Shown: positions 17,986 through 26,693 of the stretch, piece after piece
Numbering within the stretch: the stretch's first letter is position 1
Layout of the letters: each line of letters starts with the position of its first letter
Source: Cytobacillus gottheilii
GTDB lineage: Bacteria > Bacillota > Bacilli > Bacillales > Cytobacillaceae
Direction: 5' to 3'
DNA: 64,000 nt
Assembly: GCF_900166665.1 (NCBI RefSeq)
Contig: NZ_LT800494.1
Location: forward strand, 2,361,590 to 2,425,589
The notes under the pieces: generated by a model
The model's database searches: none
What the model was told of the DNA's origin: nothing
The model's input: the letters and a program-made list of their open reading frames with translations, nothing else
Made by a program: the position numbers and the translations under genes

Positions 17986-19874
17986 TTGTTGTCCCCGTGC
18001 TTTACGCGATTACGTTCCTCTTCCATTTTTGCCGTATTCCACTTGCTCATATCACCAACTAAATAACCTGTTATTCTGCGAATACGATGAAAGTCCTCTT
18101 CATCCCTGCTTTTACAGCTTGGGCATTCTTCATTAATCAAACCGTTATATCCGCAAGCTTTGCAATGATCTACAGGGTGATTTATACTGCCATAGCCAAC
18201 ATGATGGGCTGCCATTGCTTTCACTAGCCTATCTAAAGCAGTTAGATTGCGTCTTACATCCCCATCAAGCTCAATATAAGATATATGGCCTGCATTGCAC
18301 AGTTCATGGAAAGGTCCTTCTAATCTAATTTTATCAATAGCCTTAATGGGATAGTGAACAGGAATATGAAAGGAATTTGTATAATAAGCCCGGTCTGTTA
18401 TACCTTTTATAGCCCCAAAATGGAGCTGGTCCTGCTGTACAAATTTGCCGCTTAATCCTTCAGCAGGAGTTGCGATTAAACTATAATTCATGTCATATCT
18501 CTCAGCCGCATCATCCATCTTATTCCGCAAAAATTGGATGATTTCATAACCGAGCTTCCAGGAGTTCTCATCTTCACCATGATGTTTTCCAGTTAAAGCT
18601 TTTAAACACTCAGCTAAGCCGATAAATCCAAGCGATAAAGTGCCTTGTTTTAGAATATCCTGCAAGGTATCATCCGGCTTTAATTGTTCACCGCCTAGCC
18701 AAACGCCCTGAGAATAAAGAAAGGTAAAATCTCTCGCCTGTTTTTTTGCTTGAAATAAATAGCGATCATAGAGCTGACGAATGACAATTTCACTATATTC
18801 ATTTAATAGGTGATAAAATTCAGCCATATGTGTAGAAACGAGAGCGAGTTTCACTAGATTGAGACTTGTAAAAGACAAGTTCCCTCTGCCAACGCTATTT
18901 TCCGCGCCGTGACGGTTGCTCATCACTCTTGTCCGGCAGCCCATATAGGAAACCTCTGATTCGGGAGTGCCATCATAATGTGCAAGATTAAAGGGAGAAT
19001 CAATGAATGAAAAATTTGGAAATAACCGTTTTGCTGTCGTTTCTAATGCTAATTCATACAAATCGTAGTTTGGATCATTAGAAAAGAAGTTAACACCTTT
19101 TTTTAGCTTAAACACTTGAATGGGGAAGATCGGAGTCTCGCCTTTTCCCAAACCTGCCTGCGTGGCAAGAAGCAGATTTTTAATTAACAGACGTCCTTCT
19201 TTTGAAGTGTCTGTTCCATAGTTAATAGAAGTAAAAGGAGTTTGTCCGCCTCCTCTGCTATGCATGCTGTTTAAATTATGTATAAAAGCTTCACACGCCT
19301 GATAGGTAGCCCGCTCAGTTTCAGCCCATGCCTGTTTGCTCTTTTCTTCATTCGTCCAATGCAGGGGATAGCTGCTTAAGCGATTTAATATCTTTAAATA
19401 GGTTCTTTTCACAAAAGGAGCTAAGTCGTAATCAAAGGCAGGGATAGACTGACCGCCATGCTGCATATTCTGGTTAGACTGAAAAACAATAGTGGCTAAT
19501 GCCATTGCACTTGTAATGTCACTAGGTGTTCTCATAGATCCATGGCCAGTATGAAAGCCGTTTTGCAAAAGCTTTCCAAGCGGAATTTGTGCACAGGTTG
19601 TTGTACCTGTCGCATAATAATCGAGGTCATGTGGATAAATGAAATTATTCTTCATCGCTTCTTTAGCTTCGTCACTTAACAGTTCTGTTTTTGTATAAAA
19701 CTTTGAGGCTTCACTGGCAAATTTGTTCATCATTCCACACGGACTGCGGCCATCCATATTGGCATTTTCCTGAATGACATCTTGTTTTTTGGTTGTGACA
19801 ATATCTTCAAAGGAAAGAGCTAATTGCTCGTATTGTTCAAATGGGGTGCGGTTCGTCATAATCGCTTGCTTCAA
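17982..19874 (-). CDS. nrdD: Anaerobic (class III) ribonucleoside-triphosphate reductase
   Basis: A glycyl-radical enzyme that reduces ribonucleoside triphosphates to deoxy forms without oxygen. Visible are ENANMDGRSP near the N terminus, the C-terminal zinc site CKAC...CPSC and the glycyl-radical loop RITGYLVGD. I choose TTG 19874, seven bases after GGAGGAG; a longer frame from 19991 has no ribosome-binding site and would run across the NrdR boxes. This gives 630 residues. Only about 40 residues precede the catalytic domain, so the usual N-terminal ATP-cone seems absent, which would affect activity control by ATP/dATP. Confidence 0.92.
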   Translation of the reverse strand: MKQAIMTNRTPFEQYEQLALSFEDIVTTKKQDVIQENANMDGRSPCGMMNKFASEASKFYTKTELLSDEAKEAMKNNFIYPHDLDYYATGTTTCAQIPLGKLLQNGFHTGHGSMRTPSDITSAMALATIVFQSNQNMQHGGQSIPAFDYDLAPFVKRTYLKILNRLSSYPLHWTNEEKSKQAWAETERATYQACEAFIHNLNSMHSRGGGQTPFTSINYGTDTSKEGRLLIKNLLLATQAGLGKGETPIFPIQVFKLKKGVNFFSNDPNYDLYELALETTAKRLFPNFSFIDSPFNLAHYDGTPESEVSYMGCRTRVMSNRHGAENSVGRGNLSFTSLNLVKLALVSTHMAEFYHLLNEYSEIVIRQLYDRYLFQAKKQARDFTFLYSQGVWLGGEQLKPDDTLQDILKQGTLSLGFIGLAECLKALTGKHHGEDENSWKLGYEIIQFLRNKMDDAAERYDMNYSLIATPAEGLSGKFVQQDQLHFGAIKGITDRAYYTNSFHIPVHYPIKAIDKIRLEGPFHELCNAGHISYIELDGDVRRNLTALDRLVKAMAAHHVGYGSINHPVDHCKACGYNGLINEECPSCKSRDEEDFHRIRRITGYLVGDMSKWNTAKMEEERNRVKHGDNK

Positions 19875-19890
19875 TTTTGTTTCTCCTCCA

Positions 19891-19936
19891 ATACTATATA
19901 TGCTTTGTTTATGTTTATTTGGATCTATATATAGTA
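19891..19936 (-). promoter_or_regulatory. Pair of NrdR boxes upstream of nrdD
   Basis: ACTATATATGC centred at 19898 and the near-perfect palindrome CTATATATAG centred at about 19929.5 resemble the NrdR box acaCwATATATwGtgt. Their centres are about 31 bases apart, three helical turns, as is usual for NrdR-regulated ribonucleotide reductase operons. They lie directly upstream of the nrdD ribosome-binding site, where the repressor would cover the promoter. Confidence 0.6.
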
Positions 19937-20046
19937 ATATACCGTTAAATTCTAGTGGTGAATCGGCAGAGGTTAGAACATTTTGTGACAATTACTATAT
20001 TGGAAGGAAACGTTGCTTCGAAAAAAAAACATAAACATACTAAGAT

Positions 20047-20090
20047 TAGTGGGTAAGGCCATTGACGGATGGCTTTACCCACTATTTTTC
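20047..20090 (+). terminator. Strong hairpin with T run upstream of the IS110 element
   Basis: TAGTGGGTAAGGCCAT pairs with ATGGCTTTACCCACTA and is followed by TTTTT. It lies between the divergent nrdD and transposase genes. It may belong to the original locus or insulate the element from outside transcription. Confidence 0.65.
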
Positions 20091-20104
20091 TTTTTTGAGA
20101 TATA

Positions 20105-20245
20105 GTGAGAAGTGTAAGAAAGCTCTACCAGCCTCAGGGATCTCGAATCCGAAACATAAACTGAGCTTCTTCACTTTCATTTTTGAATCAGATTTAAGTA
20201 TGTTGGGGCCAATGAGCTCGTGTATAGGAAATTGGAATCGAAATG
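20105..20245 (+). ncRNA. Candidate bridge RNA of the IS110 element
   Basis: Upstream of the recombinase gene, AAGTGTAAGAAAGCTC (about 20114-20129) pairs well with GAGCTTCTTCACTT (about 20163-20176). This encloses a loop of more than 30 bases, the kind of large internal loop that guides target choice in IS110 bridge RNAs. A weaker second stem-loop can be drawn from about 20178 to 20243. Placement between left end and recombinase gene is as known for this family. The RNA itself is inferred. Confidence 0.4.
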
Positions 20246-20289
20246 AATAAGTGAAGATCTTACAAATAATAAGAAGGGAGAATAAGATA

Positions 20290-21507
20290 TTGGAATTGAT
20301 AATGGCATTAGATATTTCAATGGGAAAAAGTTATAAAGTCTTATATGACGGTCAAACATGCCTCTCAGAAGGAGAAATTCTTCATAATAAGATTGGTTTT
20401 CAAACATTAATTGAGGAAATTTGGAGCCTTCCCGACCAACCTATTCTCGTTTTCGAATCAACTGGGATTTATTCAAAACCAATTGAAACCTTTTGTCAAA
20501 AAAATAATTTAAACTATTGCTTACTAAACCCTCTTGAATCAAAAAAGCAATTAGAACAAGGAACTCTTAGAAGTTGGAAAACAGACAAACATGATGCTCA
20601 TAAATTGGCAAAGGTTCATCAATTGTTTAGTCGACCTAGAAAAATACACCAACCAGAAATATACGATGATCTTCGTGATCTTTCACGTTTTTATCAAGAA
20701 ATTGAAGCTGAAATAAAACGTACACGTATGTACTTGCATCACGCGATTCAGCTAAGTTTTCCAGAGCTTGAGCAATTTTTTTCAAGCAGAGTTACGCCAT
20801 ATGCCTTAACACTTATTGAACTATTCCCACATCCTGATTTAGTACTACAGACAAGTATAACGAAAATCAAGAATTTATTGATGAAAAGTACAACCAAAAA
20901 GATATCAGAAAACCGCGCCAAAGAAAAAGCCCGGCAAATTACAGACTATGCACACGACTCGTATCCGGCTGTCTCCTCAAACAGTGTTCAAACTCAAAAA
21001 GTTCAATATTACGCCAGACAACTCCTTCATCTATTAAGAGAGAAGGAAAAAGTTTCAGAACAGTTAATTGCGAAAGCGAGACAGCTTTCAGAGTTTGAAT
21101 TACTTATTAGCTTTCCAGGTATTGGTGAAATTAGTGCAGCGCTCTTTATTGGAGAGATTGGCGATCTGTCGCGTTTTTCAAATCATAAAAAAGTGAATGC
21201 CTTTATCGGGATTGATATCAGAAGATATCAATCTGGTAAATATGCAGGTCAGGATCATATCAATAAACGTGGGAATCCAAAGGGAAGAAAAGTCTTATAT
21301 TTAATTGTTAGGAACATGATTCGTCAACAGAAAGCAGCTCCCAATCATATCGTAGATTATTATTATAAATTAAAAAAGCAACCTAATTCCAAAAAGGACA
21401 AGGTTGCCACTGTAGCTTGCATGAACAAGCTATTGAAATGTATCTATTCCATGGTCAGGAATAATATAAAGTACGAGTACTCGTACGCGGTCTCTATGGA
21501 CCAATAA
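20290..21507 (+). CDS. IS110-family transposase (DEDD recombinase)
   Basis: A 405-residue recombinase. The N-terminal RuvC-like domain shows ALDISMGKSYKVLYDG (first Asp), FESTGIYSKP (Glu) and KTDKHDAHKLA (later Asp residues). The C-terminal Tnp20 domain has FPGIGEISAALFIGEIGD and RRYQSGKYAG with the catalytic serine. The start is TTG 20290, nine bases after AAGGGAG. It is full length with no frameshift and so may be active. It inserts the circular element at short target sites guided by a bridge RNA in related elements. Confidence 0.88.
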   Translation: MELIMALDISMGKSYKVLYDGQTCLSEGEILHNKIGFQTLIEEIWSLPDQPILVFESTGIYSKPIETFCQKNNLNYCLLNPLESKKQLEQGTLRSWKTDKHDAHKLAKVHQLFSRPRKIHQPEIYDDLRDLSRFYQEIEAEIKRTRMYLHHAIQLSFPELEQFFSSRVTPYALTLIELFPHPDLVLQTSITKIKNLLMKSTTKKISENRAKEKARQITDYAHDSYPAVSSNSVQTQKVQYYARQLLHLLREKEKVSEQLIAKARQLSEFELLISFPGIGEISAALFIGEIGDLSRFSNHKKVNAFIGIDIRRYQSGKYAGQDHINKRGNPKGRKVLYLIVRNMIRQQKAAPNHIVDYYYKLKKQPNSKKDKVATVACMNKLLKCIYSMVRNNIKYEYSYAVSMDQ

Positions 21508-21630
21508 GAAATATTATACTATAAATCCCCCCAATTTTAAAAAAATGAATGACCGGGGTTTATTTCTTGTGCGCAAAATAAAAAAATAAAAAGAAACAGT
21601 TTATTAATAACACTTGACTAATCGTAGGAA

Positions 21631-21948
21631 AAGAGGCTGGGACAAAGCGAAATAAATCTTTCTAAAACACGAACTTTCAATATCTTGATTTGGGTATTTA
21701 AACAAGTCCGTTCCATTGCGCTGCGGACCCTCGCTTTCCGTGGGGAGGAAGCTGAGCCTCCTCGGAGCAAGCTCCTGTGGGGTCTCACCTTTTCCTCTAT
21801 TGCCCACAGGAGTCGAGGGTCCTCCGCTCCATTTCACTCATGCTAATAAAACACATTTTATAATCGTAAAAAAACCGAATGATTAGAAAGATGACTTCCT
21901 AATCATTCGGTTCTATGAGAGTGTTAAATACTTATGTCCCAGCCTCTT
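21631..21948 (+). repeat. Dispersed TIR repeat, copy C (best preserved)
   Basis: This 318-base copy begins AAGAGGCTGGGACA and ends TGTCCCAGCCTCTT, a perfect 14-base terminal inverted repeat. Inside are the GC-rich core (GCTGCGGACCCTCG to CGAGGGTCCTCCGC) and the terminator-like hairpin CCGAATGATTAGAAAG/CTTCCTAATCATTCGG. It encodes no protein. It lies between the IS110 element and the 3' end of the diguanylate cyclase gene. Confidence 0.92.
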
Positions 21949-21970
21949 GATATGATCTGGTTTAATAGTT

Positions 21971-23050
21971 TTATGATGCCACACAGACTCTATTTCGGCC
22001 TACGTGTTTGGCTTGGTACAGGGCAGTGTCGGCATAATCGATTAACATTGATGGATTATCAGTTGTTTCTCTATAGCTTGCTACACCAATTGAAACGGTA
22101 ATATAAATAGGTTTGCCTGTACTTAATAGGAAGGCATCTTTTTCAACACTGACTCGAATTCGTTCTGCAATTTCAACAGCTCGGGCAGAGGGGCAATCCA
22201 ATAGCAAGACAGTAAATTCCTCTCCGCCATTTCTGCTTACAATATCGAAACTTCTGGTAGCCTTCTGCAATCTTGCCCCTAATTCAATCAAAACGATGTC
22301 GCCTTCTTTATGGCCGTATGTGTCGTTAATTTTCTTGAAATAATCGATATCAATATAAAGCAGGGATAGCTGCTGATCACTATCCTTAACATCCTGCACA
22401 AACCGGTTAAATTCCTCATCAAATTTACGCACATTGTTTAAACCTGTAAGGCTGTCTGTTAATGAATCATTCTTATATTTTGCAAACAAAGCTTGGCTTT
22501 CACGGATATATCGTATCAAATAAAACGTTAAAAATGTAGAGATATAAGAAATGAGCCAATAAAAAATGAGAACTTCCTTTATAATGGCTGTGTCCTCACT
22601 TAGATAAATAAAAAAGATTGAAAAGATCATATTGTTAAATGTGTAGATGGATAAAATTCTCAACACAGCGGATATCTTTACTCTAGAAAAAAAGATGCCA
22701 AACAAGGTCCCAGTCACACTAATGATCAAAGCATATACCGAAATGACATCAGTCGATATAATAAATCGGCATATAATGGTCATAGTCATTGAGATCAGGG
22801 CTGGAATTGCTCCTCCATAAAAAGCAAGCAAAAGTGTCGGTATAAAACGCAAATCAACAAGCAGATCACCAATGTTAATGCTGAATAACATTAATACAAT
22901 ACTGATCACTCCGCCAGAGAGACCGGCAATGATTTTCATTTTTACTGCTGAATGTAAATGAAGCGGCTTTTTCATGATTACTTGAGAATATAGAAAAAGC
23001 AAAGTACCGAGTAACGCTAAATTGGCTATAAATTCTTTAATTATCATCAT
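21971..23050 (-). CDS. Membrane diguanylate cyclase (5TM + GGDEF)
   Basis: A 359-residue protein. The first 190 residues hold five or six hydrophobic helices of the 5TMR_LYT type, a sensor module also found with histidine kinases. The C-terminal GGDEF domain starts near DSLTGLNNVRKFDEEF, with metal site DIDYFKKINDTYGH and active-site NGGEEF. The catalytic signature is intact, so it should make cyclic di-GMP from two GTP. I prefer ATG 23050, six bases after AGGTG, to GTG 23059. It stands alone, reading toward repeat copy C. The signal sensed is unknown. Confidence 0.87.
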   Translation of the reverse strand: MMIIKEFIANLALLGTLLFLYSQVIMKKPLHLHSAVKMKIIAGLSGGVISIVLMLFSINIGDLLVDLRFIPTLLLAFYGGAIPALISMTMTIICRFIISTDVISVYALIISVTGTLFGIFFSRVKISAVLRILSIYTFNNMIFSIFFIYLSEDTAIIKEVLIFYWLISYISTFLTFYLIRYIRESQALFAKYKNDSLTDSLTGLNNVRKFDEEFNRFVQDVKDSDQQLSLLYIDIDYFKKINDTYGHKEGDIVLIELGARLQKATRSFDIVSRNGGEEFTVLLLDCPSARAVEIAERIRVSVEKDAFLLSTGKPIYITVSIGVASYRETTDNPSMLIDYADTALYQAKHVGRNRVCVAS

Positions 23051-23297
23051 AGGTATCACCTAGAGTAACATACCACATTCCTGACAGAAAAAATACGGGT
23101 AGAAGCCATCTTCAAATAATTACTAAGGAAAATTCCTTTTTACACCAAATAATGCTTTTTCAATGTTAGACAAGTAAATAAACCTAAAAATGGCAGAATC
23201 AATTCAGGAAATCTATCATTTGGTGAATGAATCAGAAATAGAGGACATAGAGTAGTAATAAGTGATTCGAAGTTATTACGATTTAGGGGAGATTGAT

Positions 23298-24311
23298 ATG
23301 AGTGTAATCTCTAACGTACGGAATTTATTATTTACAATTCTATTATTTCTAATGATGTCTCTATTCCTATTTGGAGATCATGAAGGCTTCTCCTTTCTTG
23401 AGAATCTTCTTCAAGGAGAGTTAAAGGCAATTTTTATCATTTTTATTGGGATCTTCATGGAGGCCATTCCATTTCTATTGATCGGCGTCATTTTTTCTTC
23501 CATTATTCACGAGTTTATTACTGAAGACTACATAAAAAGATGGATACCTAAGCAACCTGTATTGGCTGTAGTTGCTGCTATTTTGATTGCTGCTATTACG
23601 CCAGTATGTGAATGTGCCATCATTCCAGTTGTCCGCAGGCTGATTCAAAAAGGAGTTCCGATTCATGCTGGAATAGCTATTTTAACAGCAGCACCGATCC
23701 TCAACTTCGTTGTATTTGGTTCCACGTTTTATGCCTTTCAAAGCGAACCCGGCATGTATTTGGGCAGAATGGTTCTATGCATCGCTGCATCATTAACGGT
23801 GTCTCTAATCATATATGTATTTTTCCAAGGCGGCAGCATTCTGCGTAAGCTTAAAAACGATTTTTCAGCATCTGACCATCATCATCATAATCATTCAAGA
23901 TTTAATCATATTATGAATCATAGTATTGATGAGTTTTTCTTAGTGTGTAAATACTTCATTATTGGCGGGCTTTTGGCCAGTGCCGCACAAGTGTACCTCG
24001 ACCGCAGTTCTTTAATAGAGACAAGCTCAGATCCAGTCATTGGCACCGCTCTTATGATGGGACTAGCCTACTTATTATCTCTATGTTCTGAAGCGGATGC
24101 TTTTGTGGCGGCAGCGTTTCAGCATGTAGTGCCACAGCATTCCATTCTTGCTTTCCTTGTATTCGGACCGATGCTTGATTTGAAAAACACACTTGTCATG
24201 CTTGCTAGTTTTAAGACGAAATTTGTACTTTTCTTTATTTTCATTGTGACTGTGGTTGTCTTTTTATTGTGTATGCTGACAGGTGTATTTTTAAAGGAGG
24301 GTTTGGTTTGA
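23298..24311 (+). CDS. ycgR: UPF0718 / DUF318 family permease, YcgR-like
   Basis: A polytopic membrane protein of 337 residues with about eight helices. The signature TPVCECAIIPVVRRL contains the conserved Cys-x-Cys, and a histidine-rich loop DHHHHNHSRFNH lies near the middle, suggesting metal or small-ion handling. ATG 23298 follows AGGGGAG; a longer frame from 23262 lacks a ribosome-binding site. It overlaps the next gene by four bases, the same pairing as ycgR-ycgQ in B. subtilis. The transported substrate is not established. Confidence 0.85.
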   Translation: MSVISNVRNLLFTILLFLMMSLFLFGDHEGFSFLENLLQGELKAIFIIFIGIFMEAIPFLLIGVIFSSIIHEFITEDYIKRWIPKQPVLAVVAAILIAAITPVCECAIIPVVRRLIQKGVPIHAGIAILTAAPILNFVVFGSTFYAFQSEPGMYLGRMVLCIAASLTVSLIIYVFFQGGSILRKLKNDFSASDHHHHNHSRFNHIMNHSIDEFFLVCKYFIIGGLLASAAQVYLDRSSLIETSSDPVIGTALMMGLAYLLSLCSEADAFVAAAFQHVVPQHSILAFLVFGPMLDLKNTLVMLASFKTKFVLFFIFIVTVVVFLLCMLTGVFLKEGLV

Positions 24312-25087
24312 ATTCTGAAGAGCGTTTGCATGTTTCTTTTCAGCAGCAATTACAGGGCATCATTTTAATATCCATAAGCCTGGTGATTTTCAAGCTGTAT
24401 GTAACTGGGAATATGGCTTATATTATGGCACCAAAGATGATGCCGTTTGTCCTTTTTGCCTTTATTGTCTTACTGTTATTAGGAATGTACAGGCTGTTTC
24501 GTTCAAATCAAGAAGGAATGGCAGAGTGTAATTGTTTGTCCGTTAACTCTCATAAAAATTTATGGAAGGAGTATCCGGTTTATGGTGTGTTTTTAGCATC
24601 CATCAGTCTTTCTTTTGTAACGGAAGATTATCAATTGAATGCTGCCTCGCTAGCAAATAGAGGAATCATCAGTACTGTTTCACCGAACTTATATGATGAT
24701 GTTTTGCTGGGTGAAATTTATAATGAACAGACGAACCAAATTACTGTTAATGATGATAATTACTTTAAAGTGATGCAAGCAATGAACTCAGAATTGGATC
24801 AACTAGAAGGAGTGAGCATTCTGATTCAAGGATTTATTTATCGTGAAAGTGATTTTAACGATTATGAAGCGGTCATTGCGAGACAGTCTATGACATGCTG
24901 TGTGGCTGATTCCAGTGTATATGGCTATATGCTGGAAGGGGACGTGCAGAAGTTGCCGACAGGGAAGTGGTATGATGTTAAAGGAACCATTCAGAAGGGA
25001 AGTATGAATGGAAATATAATGCCGGTGATCAGTATATCATCGATCAATGAAATAGAAACGCCTCAGGAAGTATTTTTATATGAATGA
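24308..25087 (+). CDS. ycgQ: TIGR03943-type membrane protein, YcgQ-like
   Basis: A 259-residue protein that starts at TTG 24308, overlapping the permease stop and preceded by GGAGGG. The N-terminal third has three hydrophobic helices. The C-terminal soluble domain contains TCCVADSSVYGY, a cysteine pair typical of this family, and probably lies outside the membrane. It always pairs with the UPF0718 permease, so the two very likely form one complex, perhaps for a metal or metal-bound ligand. Function is not established. Confidence 0.83.
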   Translation: MNSEERLHVSFQQQLQGIILISISLVIFKLYVTGNMAYIMAPKMMPFVLFAFIVLLLLGMYRLFRSNQEGMAECNCLSVNSHKNLWKEYPVYGVFLASISLSFVTEDYQLNAASLANRGIISTVSPNLYDDVLLGEIYNEQTNQITVNDDNYFKVMQAMNSELDQLEGVSILIQGFIYRESDFNDYEAVIARQSMTCCVADSSVYGYMLEGDVQKLPTGKWYDVKGTIQKGSMNGNIMPVISISSINEIETPQEVFLYE

Positions 25088-25194
25088 TTCTTGAAATAAT
25101 GTTTCTTTAAAAAGAATGTACCTCTTGAAGCGTATATAACAATCCGCTTTCTATTTCAGCTGTTTGTATTGGAGATAGAAGTGTAAAAAGGTAT

Positions 25195-26253
25195 CTAATC
25201 GCTGGTTGTATCCGTATCAAAAAGAAATTTATATAAGATATAACCAGTAAAAAGCTCAAATAAATCGATAAAATGTTTTGGATTCTTCTCGGTCAGGGTT
25301 TCAATCTTCTGCAGGCGATAGGCAAGACTATTTCTGTGGATATGAAGGTCTGCTGCAATTTCATTCATGTCACCGTTATGCTTAACATAACTCAGCAAGG
25401 TTTCAATTAGTTCTTTGCCTTTTGTGCTATTATCCATTTTCTCAATAAGCGTAACGATATGATGGAGGTCACCATCTCGATTTGTGAGGTAATCAATAAA
25501 TTGAACCTCGTCATAAAAGCAGTAAATGATCGATAATCCCATTTTATCTGCAATTTCAATCGCACGCTGAGCCTCTTGAATTGATTTCGCTAAATGAGTA
25601 TATGAACCTCCTATCCCAACTAATGTTCCTTTAGCTAAATTGCTCGCTTCTAACCTTCTGATAAAATCACTATTTTCCGGCACAATGTATAAAACCATAT
25701 GCTGATTATATCTAAGAGAATACTCTTGTTCTGTTAAAGTCATTTCTCTTACTTGTTTTCCTTTAACAATAATCGCTTTTCTTGGGATATTAAGAACAAT
25801 GCCAAAGGTTTCCGCATTACTGGTAAATGATTCATCATATTCATCCTGACGAAAGACCCATTGATATAAAAATTCCTCTTTCATCTGTTCTTTAACTCTT
25901 CTTTCATAAAATAAAAACTCCTGATTGATCAGCAGCTCAGCAGTAACTCGAACAAGTTCAGCAAAAGAACCAACGATTTTAGGGTCTCCGCTTATACCGA
26001 TGACCCCAATGATCCTATTTCTAAAATATATCGGGATATTCACACCAGGTTTACTGGAGTGATCTGTTTTATATATTGTAATCATCCTGCTTTGTTCTAT
26101 AGAATTAATGGCTCCTTCATGATAGGTATTTATTCTCTCCTTTTCACCGCTTCCGATTATTAATCCTTCTTCATTCATTATGTTCACATTATATGGAATA
26201 ACCGTCATTACTTTATCTGATATTTTTTGAGCTAGCACATTATCAATTCGCAT
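25195..26253 (-). CDS. CdaR-family sugar diacid regulator
   Basis: A 352-residue regulator with the CdaR layout: an N-terminal diacid-sensing domain (about residues 1-135, including IPIYFRNRIIGVIGISGDP), a central GGDEF-like degenerate region and a C-terminal PucR-type HTH (DLHIHRNSLAYRLQKIE). In E. coli CdaR activates genes for glucarate, galactarate and glycerate use. Here it is divergent from an aldarate operon, with a 440-base shared control region, so it is very likely the regulator of those genes. ATG 26253 is followed by the family start MRIDNVLAQKISD. Confidence 0.9.
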   Translation of the reverse strand: MRIDNVLAQKISDKVMTVIPYNVNIMNEEGLIIGSGEKERINTYHEGAINSIEQSRMITIYKTDHSSKPGVNIPIYFRNRIIGVIGISGDPKIVGSFAELVRVTAELLINQEFLFYERRVKEQMKEEFLYQWVFRQDEYDESFTSNAETFGIVLNIPRKAIIVKGKQVREMTLTEQEYSLRYNQHMVLYIVPENSDFIRRLEASNLAKGTLVGIGGSYTHLAKSIQEAQRAIEIADKMGLSIIYCFYDEVQFIDYLTNRDGDLHHIVTLIEKMDNSTKGKELIETLLSYVKHNGDMNEIAADLHIHRNSLAYRLQKIETLTEKNPKHFIDLFELFTGYILYKFLFDTDTTSD

Positions 26254-26283
26254 ACGAACATCTCCTTCTACAAATATATGTGA

Positions 26284-26476
26284 ATTTGCCTAAATACCCT
26301 TTGCAGTTAGGAATAGAAGGTGGAACTTTATATCTTTAGTATAATGCAAATTTTGTAAGCGGCTGCCTTCCGAATGGCTTTAAATCAATAAGTTCGTTAA
26401 TTCGTAATAATATGTTCACCTGTTTGAAGTTGACAAAATACAAGGTTGCAAGAATATATGTAATTTTTAGGCAAAT
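26284..26476. promoter_or_regulatory. Inverted TTTGCCTAAA boxes, candidate CdaR operators
   Basis: ATTTGCCTAAAT at 26284-26295 and its reverse complement TTTTAGGCAAAT at 26465-26476 lie near the two ends of the cdaR-aldarate intergenic region. They share 11 bases and are the most obvious repeated motif there. One lies near the cdaR promoter and the other upstream of the aldarate promoter, as expected for a regulator controlling both. Confidence 0.45.
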
Positions 26477-26526
26477 GCATAAAAAACACTGAAAAAATTC
26501 AGACGATTACCTAAAGAAGTTTACGT

Positions 26527-26541
26527 AGTAATCGTTTACAA
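26527..26541 (-). promoter_or_regulatory. Candidate CcpA cre box before the aldarate operon
   Basis: Read on the minus strand, TTGTAAACGATTACT fits every fixed position of the cre consensus WTGNAANCGNWNNCW. It lies 153 bases before the first gene of the operon, close to where a promoter would be, so catabolite repression by CcpA is likely. Part of it also pairs with ACGATTAC at 26503. Confidence 0.55.
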
Positions 26542-26693
26542 TGAACTTGTGAAATATTTCTCAAAGGTTGTTAGGAACTTGAACAATATCTAGATAATGT
26601 AAGAAAAGCTGAGGAACAGGAGAAGCAGCCATCTGCAAATCTCAAAAATTCAACAAACATTAGATCTATCCAATTCCAAAAGGGGGAACTAAC

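Larger units (their letters stand above)
20100..21600 (+). mobile_element. IS110-family insertion sequence (ends not fixed)
   Basis: The element is defined by its DEDD transposase (20290-21507) and the non-coding flanks expected for IS110. IS110 elements usually lack clear terminal inverted repeats, so I cannot place the ends. About 150-190 structured bases lie upstream of the gene. Downstream, at 21517-21571, ATAAATCCCC and GGGGTTTAT can pair. A dispersed repeat (copy C) follows at 21631. Confidence 0.65.

Noticed and set aside
19875..19991. 39-residue N-terminal extension of NrdD
   Set aside because: No ribosome-binding site; a strong one precedes TTG 19874, and two NrdR boxes lie inside the extension.
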